From the NCBI GenBank assembly GCA_018434325.1, contig JAHDPO010000022.1, positions 1 through 64,000 of the forward strand: a stretch of 64,000 nt of DNA, read 5' to 3'. The DNA is from Clostridia bacterium. Lineage in GTDB: Bacteria > Bacillota > Peptococcia > DRI-13 > UBA5745. Position 1 is the stretch's first letter; each line of letters opens with the position of its first letter. Positions 59,956-64,000 of the stretch are shown piece by piece. The notes under the pieces are model-generated. The model worked only from the letters and a program-made list of their open reading frames with translations, was not told the DNA's origin and did no database searches. The translations under genes and the position numbers were made by a program.

Positions 59956-61413
59956 ATGTCAACACATCGTGTATTGGTTATTGATGACGAGATTGAAGTC
60001 GGCATGTTTTTCAAACATTATTTTCGTGAAATCCACGGTATTACGGTGGCCCTGGGAACTTCCGGCAAGGAAGCACGCCAGTTATTTGCATCCAGTAACT
60101 TTGATTTGGCTTTAATTGACCTGAGACTTTCCGACATAGACGGTATTACCCTTATGCGGGAGATTAAGCAGCGGCTGCCCCAATGTGAAGTCATTATTAT
60201 GACCGGTTATAGTACCATACGCTCGGCGGTGGATGCCATGCGCTATGGTGCCTTCGACTATGTGGACAAGCCTTTCGAAGATCTGAAGGGACTTGACCAT
60301 ATTCTGGATCGGGCTTTTTCCTATATCCAAAGCAAAAAGGGGTTTGTTCGCAGTGAATTGGAAGCTTTGCAGACCAGCTATGGGATCGTGATGAACGAGG
60401 ATAGCCCACTGAAAGAAATCTTGGACTTGGCCCGTAAAATAGCCGATAAGAAAATCACAGTGCTTTTGGAGGGAGAGACGGGCACCGGCAAGGAGGTCAT
60501 GGCTCGTTACATTCATGCTTGCAGCCACCGCAGCGGCCGGCCCTTTATCGCTATTAATTGCGGCGCTTTAAGTGAAACCCTTTTGGAAAGTGAGCTGTTT
60601 GGCCATGAAAAAGGATCTTTTACCGGCGCTACCACTCGGCGCAGAGGTGTATTTGAAATTGCTAACAGCGGAACGCTCTTATTAGACGAGATTGGTGATG
60701 CCTCACCGGCTATTCAGTTGAAGCTATTGCGGGTCCTGGAAAGCGGCGAGTTTTATCGAGTGGGTAGTGAATCCGTCCTGAAGACAGATGTGCGGATAAT
60801 TGCTGCCACCAACCGTAATCTACGGGAAGCCGTTGAGGACAAGCTTTTCCGCGAGGATCTGCTTTACAGGCTGGATGTGGTTAGTCTGAAATTGCTGCCC
60901 CTGCGCGAGAGGCCTATGGATATCTTGCCTCTTTGCCGATATTATGTGAATCAGAACCTGAACGATAAGACCAAGGAAGCCGTTTTTAGTAAGGAGGCCA
61001 TGGCCTTTTTGCAGTCTTATGACTGGCCGGGAAATATACGGGAGCTTTCTAATGTGGTAGCGCGGGCTGTTTTGATGCGGGAAGGTAATGAGATGGGTAT
61101 CGGATGTTTGCCGGAGCGTATTGTAGGGGAACTGTCTGAGCAGCCGGCGGCGGGTAGCAACAAAGATATTGATTTGGAATCCTCTATAGCAGAATGGAGC
61201 CAGAGTCTTATGGGAAAATTGCGCCGTATCCCGGGCGTCAATTTGCCTGAACTAATCCGAATTTTGGAGGATCAGACCTGTAAAATCTCTCAGGTTTTAA
61301 TTGAAGATGCACTGGCAGCCAGCGATAATGATCCAAATAAAGCAGCTGAGAATTTGCAGATTAAGCCGCGGGCCTTGCGATATTTGAAGAATGAAAAAGG
61401 GCGGACTGATTAA
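59956..61413 (+). CDS. NtrC-family sigma-54 response regulator
   Basis: A 485-residue response regulator. The receiver domain has phospho-Asp55 in LALIDLRLSDIDGI. The AAA+ domain has Walker A LLEGETGTGKEVMARYI, the sigma-54 loop GHEKGSFTGATT (Ser variant of GAFTGA) and Walker B GTLLLDEIGDA. A C-terminal Fis-like segment DNDPNKAAENLQIKPRALRY follows. ATG 59956 behind GAAGGAGG is preferred to an in-frame start six codons upstream. A sigma-54 promoter 214 bases beyond its stop is the obvious target. Confidence 0.92.
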   Translation: MSTHRVLVIDDEIEVGMFFKHYFREIHGITVALGTSGKEARQLFASSNFDLALIDLRLSDIDGITLMREIKQRLPQCEVIIMTGYSTIRSAVDAMRYGAFDYVDKPFEDLKGLDHILDRAFSYIQSKKGFVRSELEALQTSYGIVMNEDSPLKEILDLARKIADKKITVLLEGETGTGKEVMARYIHACSHRSGRPFIAINCGALSETLLESELFGHEKGSFTGATTRRRGVFEIANSGTLLLDEIGDASPAIQLKLLRVLESGEFYRVGSESVLKTDVRIIAATNRNLREAVEDKLFREDLLYRLDVVSLKLLPLRERPMDILPLCRYYVNQNLNDKTKEAVFSKEAMAFLQSYDWPGNIRELSNVVARAVLMREGNEMGIGCLPERIVGELSEQPAAGSNKDIDLESSIAEWSQSLMGKLRRIPGVNLPELIRILEDQTCKISQVLIEDALAASDNDPNKAAENLQIKPRALRYLKNEKGRTD

Positions 61414-61461
61414 AAATAAACATCATATGACCAATTATATTACTAATAATATGGCTAACCA

Positions 61462-61492
61462 GCGGCAGTCGGATCTTCGGCTGCCGCCGCAT
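61462..61492 (+). terminator. Intrinsic terminator of the two-component operon
   Basis: GCGGCAGTCGGATC/TTCGGCTGCCGC hairpin with two wobble pairs, followed by CGCATTTTT. Confidence 0.65.
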
Positions 61493-61626
61493 TTTTGGCC
61501 TTTGCGCCGAAATTTTGGCGTAGAAACCGAAAACACGGCATAAAGACCGTGCAAGGCATAAGGGGGCTTGCAGGAAAAAACCAGTGCTGTCAAGGAAATA
61601 AGGCCATAAGCTGTCGCAATGGGGTT

Positions 61627-61642
61627 TGGCATGGGATTTGCT
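61627..61642 (+). promoter_or_regulatory. Sigma-54 (-24/-12) promoter of the molybdenum hydroxylase operon
   Basis: TGGCATGGGATTTGCT matches the -24/-12 consensus with exact spacing. It lies 60 bases upstream of the GTG start of the FAD subunit gene and directly after a sigma-54 response regulator gene. Confidence 0.87.
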
Positions 61643-61701
61643 TTTTAAAGGGATTGATTGAACACAATCAGCAAAATTGATAAATATAGGGGGTTATTAT
61701 T

Positions 61702-62592
61702 GTGTTCCAAGGGTATTATCTGCCCCAATCGGTCAAGGAAGCTCTAGATATCCTAGCCAATCATAAGGGCCAAGCCTCCATCATTGGGGGAGGAACGGAT
61801 ATCGTCCTAGACATTCAGGAGGGCAAAAAGAAATGCGCTGCCTTTATTGATGTCAGCCAAATTCCCGAGTTGCAAGCCATTGAGGAGGTTGATGGTTATC
61901 TCCGTTTGGGTGCAGCCGTAACTCACGCCCAGGCAAATCGCTCGGCTCTTGTTCAGAAGACGGCACCGATTCTGGCAGAAGCTTGTAGTAAGGTCGGATC
62001 CTTACAAATTCGCAATATTGCTACTTTAGTTGGCAATGTGGTTAATGGACAGCCTGCCGCCGATGCTGCAGTTGCCCTAGCAGCCCTAGGCGCAAAAGCC
62101 CTGATAGAAGATGGTAAGGGCCAGAGAGAGGCTATGGTAGAGGAACTTTATGCCGATGTTGGCAAAAGCCTGATTGACCCTACCAAGGAAATTGTGACTG
62201 CACTTTTGGTGCCGGTTCAGAAAAAAGGGCAGGGTTCTGCCTTTATCCGCCTGGATCAGCGTAAAGCGCTGGCTTTGCCCATGTTGAATGTAGCTGTCGT
62301 AGTCCAATTGGATGAAAAGGGTGAATGCTTCGAATGGGTCAGGATTATTATGGCGCCGGTAGGACCCGGTCCTGTCCGCAGCTTAAAAGGAGAAGGACTC
62401 CTTGCCGGAGCAGCAACGAGTCGTGAGGCCATATTTCAGGCAGCCAATGCCGCAGTGACCGAGGCCAATCCCCGTTCCAGCGCATTGAGAGGATCCCGGG
62501 AATACCGTCTTGACGTCTTGCCTATTTTGGTGAAACGGGCTCTGGAAGTGGCGGTCACCCGGGCCAAAAAAACTGATGGAAGGGAAGGATAA
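61702..62592 (+). CDS. Molybdenum hydroxylase FAD-binding subunit (CoxM/XdhB-like)
   Basis: A 296-residue FAD-binding medium subunit of a xanthine-dehydrogenase-family enzyme. FAD motifs are ASIIGGGTDIVLDIQEGKK near residue 28 and VGSLQIRNIATLVGNVVNGQ near residue 97. The C-terminal CO-dehydrogenase flavoprotein domain is present. The start is GTG 61702 behind AGGGGG. It transfers electrons from the iron-sulfur subunit to an acceptor. It is first of three genes under a sigma-54 promoter. Confidence 0.9.
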   Translation: MFQGYYLPQSVKEALDILANHKGQASIIGGGTDIVLDIQEGKKKCAAFIDVSQIPELQAIEEVDGYLRLGAAVTHAQANRSALVQKTAPILAEACSKVGSLQIRNIATLVGNVVNGQPAADAAVALAALGAKALIEDGKGQREAMVEELYADVGKSLIDPTKEIVTALLVPVQKKGQGSAFIRLDQRKALALPMLNVAVVVQLDEKGECFEWVRIIMAPVGPGPVRSLKGEGLLAGAATSREAIFQAANAAVTEANPRSSALRGSREYRLDVLPILVKRALEVAVTRAKKTDGREG

Positions 62593-62597
62593 GCAAA

Positions 62598-63071
62598 ATG
62601 AATCTGACAACATTGCAGTTTGTGTTAAATGGAGAAGAAACCGCAATCGTGGTTGATACCTCTGATATGTTGGTGGATGTCCTTCGTGAGCGGATGTTAC
62701 TGACCGGAACCAAAAAAGGCTGCGGTAAAGGCGAGTGTGGGGCTTGTACCGTGATTATGAACGGCGCAGCAGTTAATTCCTGTATGATTCCGGCCCTGAA
62801 GGCCATGGGTTCTGTGGTGGAGACCATCGAGGGCATCGGCACTTTGGAAAAGCTCCATCCTCTCCAGGAAAGCTTTATGGATGAAGGAGCTATCCAGTGC
62901 GGCTTCTGCACGCCGGGAATGATTATGTCTGCCAAAGCCTTGCTGGATTCGCAACCTCATCCTGACGGTAAACAGATTAGAGAAGCCATTGCCGGCAACA
63001 TCTGCCGCTGTACCGGGTATGTGAAGATTAAGAAAGCCATACTGAGCGCCAGCGAGAAGTTGAAGGGATAA
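62598..63071 (+). CDS. Molybdenum hydroxylase [2Fe-2S] subunit (CoxS/XdhC-like)
   Basis: A 157-residue small subunit with two [2Fe-2S] clusters. The plant-type cluster motif is KKGCGKGECGACTVIMNG with a further Cys in VNSCM. The helical-domain cluster is QCGFCTPGMIMSAKALL with NICRCTGYVKI. The start is ATG 62598, five bases after the FAD subunit. It links the Mo centre to FAD. Confidence 0.95.
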   Translation: MNLTTLQFVLNGEETAIVVDTSDMLVDVLRERMLLTGTKKGCGKGECGACTVIMNGAAVNSCMIPALKAMGSVVETIEGIGTLEKLHPLQESFMDEGAIQCGFCTPGMIMSAKALLDSQPHPDGKQIREAIAGNICRCTGYVKIKKAILSASEKLKG

Positions 63072-63083
63072 GGAGGTAAGAAA

Positions 63084-64000
63084 ATGAAAACCTTGAATAT
63101 CGTAGGAAAAAGCCTTCGGCGGGCTGATGCGCTGGAAAAAGCGACTGGCACGGCTACGTTCTCCACGGATTTAAATTTGCCTGGTATGCTGTATGCCAAA
63201 ACCTTACGCAGTCCCCATGCCCATGCTCGCATCATCGAGATCGATACCACCGAGGCGGAGAAATTGCTCGGCGTTAAAGCGGTAGCCACTTGGAAAAATA
63301 CACCGCGTCTCCTTTTTAATACATCAGCTACCATGACTTTTACTCTTCCTAATCAGGAGCCGGTCCTGGATCAGTATATTTTTGATAATGTAGTCCGCTA
63401 TGTGGGGGATGAGGTGGCAGCCGTGGCAGCCATCAGTGAACGAGTTGCCGAAGCAGCCCTTAAACTGATCAAGGTGGAATATGAACTTCTGCCGGCGGTC
63501 TTTGATCCCTTGGAAGCTATGGAGGAATCCGCGCCGGATATCCATCCCTGCCATGCCGGCAAGAACATTCCCGGGGAGATTATTAAAATTCCCATGGGTG
63601 ATGTTGAAAAGGGCTTTGCCGAGTCAGATATTATTTACGAAAACCGTTTTACCCTGCCTATACAAAAGCATGTCCAGCTTGAAACCCAGGCAGCGGTGGC
63701 TCAAGTTAGCCCTGATGGCAACATCACCGTTTGGTCGACGACCCAGACCCCTCACCCCAGCAGAATTATTCTTGCCGCAGCCTTTGGTGTATCCCAAAGC
63801 AAGGTACGGGTCTTAAATCCTCCTTATATAGGGGGCGGTTTTGGTGTACGTATTGGCCTATCGGCCAAGGCGGAGCCAATTGCCGTTACTTTGGCTAAAT
63901 TGACAGGCAAACCGGTGAAGGTTGTTTACAGTCGGGAGGAGGACTTTATCGCCTCGGATACCCGCCATGCCGGTTATGTCTGGGTTAAATTAGGTGCGAA
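63084..64000 (+). CDS. Molybdenum hydroxylase molybdopterin-binding subunit, N-terminal part
   Basis: The first 305 codons of the large CoxL/XdhA-like subunit, cut by the window end. The N-terminal domain opens KSLRRADALEKATGTATFST, then GMLYAKTLRSPHAHARI and VRYVGDEVAAVAAISERVAE. The Mo-cofactor domain begins with STTQTPHPSRIILAAAFGV and PYIGGGFGVRIGLSAKAEP. ATG 63084 follows AAGGAGG. The substrate-determining active-site loop is outside the window, so purine, nicotinate, aldehyde or CO-type activity cannot be told apart. Confidence 0.92.
   Translation, partial: MKTLNIVGKSLRRADALEKATGTATFSTDLNLPGMLYAKTLRSPHAHARIIEIDTTEAEKLLGVKAVATWKNTPRLLFNTSATMTFTLPNQEPVLDQYIFDNVVRYVGDEVAAVAAISERVAEAALKLIKVEYELLPAVFDPLEAMEESAPDIHPCHAGKNIPGEIIKIPMGDVEKGFAESDIIYENRFTLPIQKHVQLETQAAVAQVSPDGNITVWSTTQTPHPSRIILAAAFGVSQSKVRVLNPPYIGGGFGVRIGLSAKAEPIAVTLAKLTGKPVKVVYSREEDFIASDTRHAGYVWVKLGA

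Overview
The window is about 64 kb of a roughly 50% GC chromosome from an anaerobic, Gram-positive-type bacterium, most likely a Firmicute of the Clostridia or a relative. The evidence is a T-box leader, an LCP cell-wall protein, strong GGAGG ribosome sites with many TTG/GTG starts, several ferredoxin-linked 2-oxoacid oxidoreductases, sigma-54 regulators and a corrinoid methyl-transfer locus. No name can be given to species level. There are no rRNA genes, CRISPR arrays, complete insertion sequences or phage genes. There is one tRNA (Pro, GGG).

Layout. 1-8.3 kb: amino-acid and keto-acid catabolism: the end of a 2-oxoacid:ferredoxin oxidoreductase, a 2-hydroxyacid dehydrogenase, two methionine-gamma-lyase-like PLP enzymes, a B3/4 protein, a MerR regulator, a HAD hydrolase and an IlvD/Edd dehydratase. 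Two near-identical promoters with the 19-bp spacer typical of MerR control link one PLP enzyme to the HAD gene. 8.6-17 kb: purB, a potABCD polyamine ABC transporter, a small unknown protein, an LCP protein and a secreted CAP protein. 17-24.3 kb (minus strand): a sigma-54-controlled operon of an enolase-superfamily enzyme, a LarA-like protein, two IlvD/Edd homologues that have lost their Fe-S cysteines, and the operon's own activator. 24.6-32.5 kb: a chemoreceptor, then a T-box leader followed by an acyl-CoA ligase, a TIM-barrel isomerase and a complete gamma-delta-alpha-beta 2-oxoacid:ferredoxin oxidoreductase. 32.6-39.8 kb: threonine dehydratase, MscL, a cupin protein and a threonine operon (ACT protein, two homoserine dehydrogenases of which the second is frameshifted, homoserine kinase).

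40-57.9 kb is the most distinctive part: a corrinoid-dependent demethylation island. It holds two MttB-family methyltransferases (without an in-frame amber codon), two corrinoid proteins, an RACo-type reductive activator, a MetH-activation-like protein, a CobW GTPase, a UroD/MtaA-like methyltransferase fused to a thioredoxin-like domain, a PocR-AraC regulator, a BCCT and an SSS transporter, and an aconitase-X pair with a RidA protein. The inferred logic is import of quaternary amines, methyl transfer to the corrinoid protein, reductive repair of the cofactor by RACo and, on one arm, dehydration and imine/enamine hydrolysis of the demethylated product. 58-64 kb: tRNA-Pro, a two-component system with a sigma-54 response regulator, and a sigma-54-type promoter driving a three-subunit molybdenum hydroxylase that runs off the end.

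The intergenic spaces carry several MITE-like or palindromic elements (8.4, 10.1, 33.8, 34.6, 40.0 kb) and a small dispersed repeat family (10.1, 39.8, 53.5 kb). All function calls come from reading motifs and context; no database search was run.
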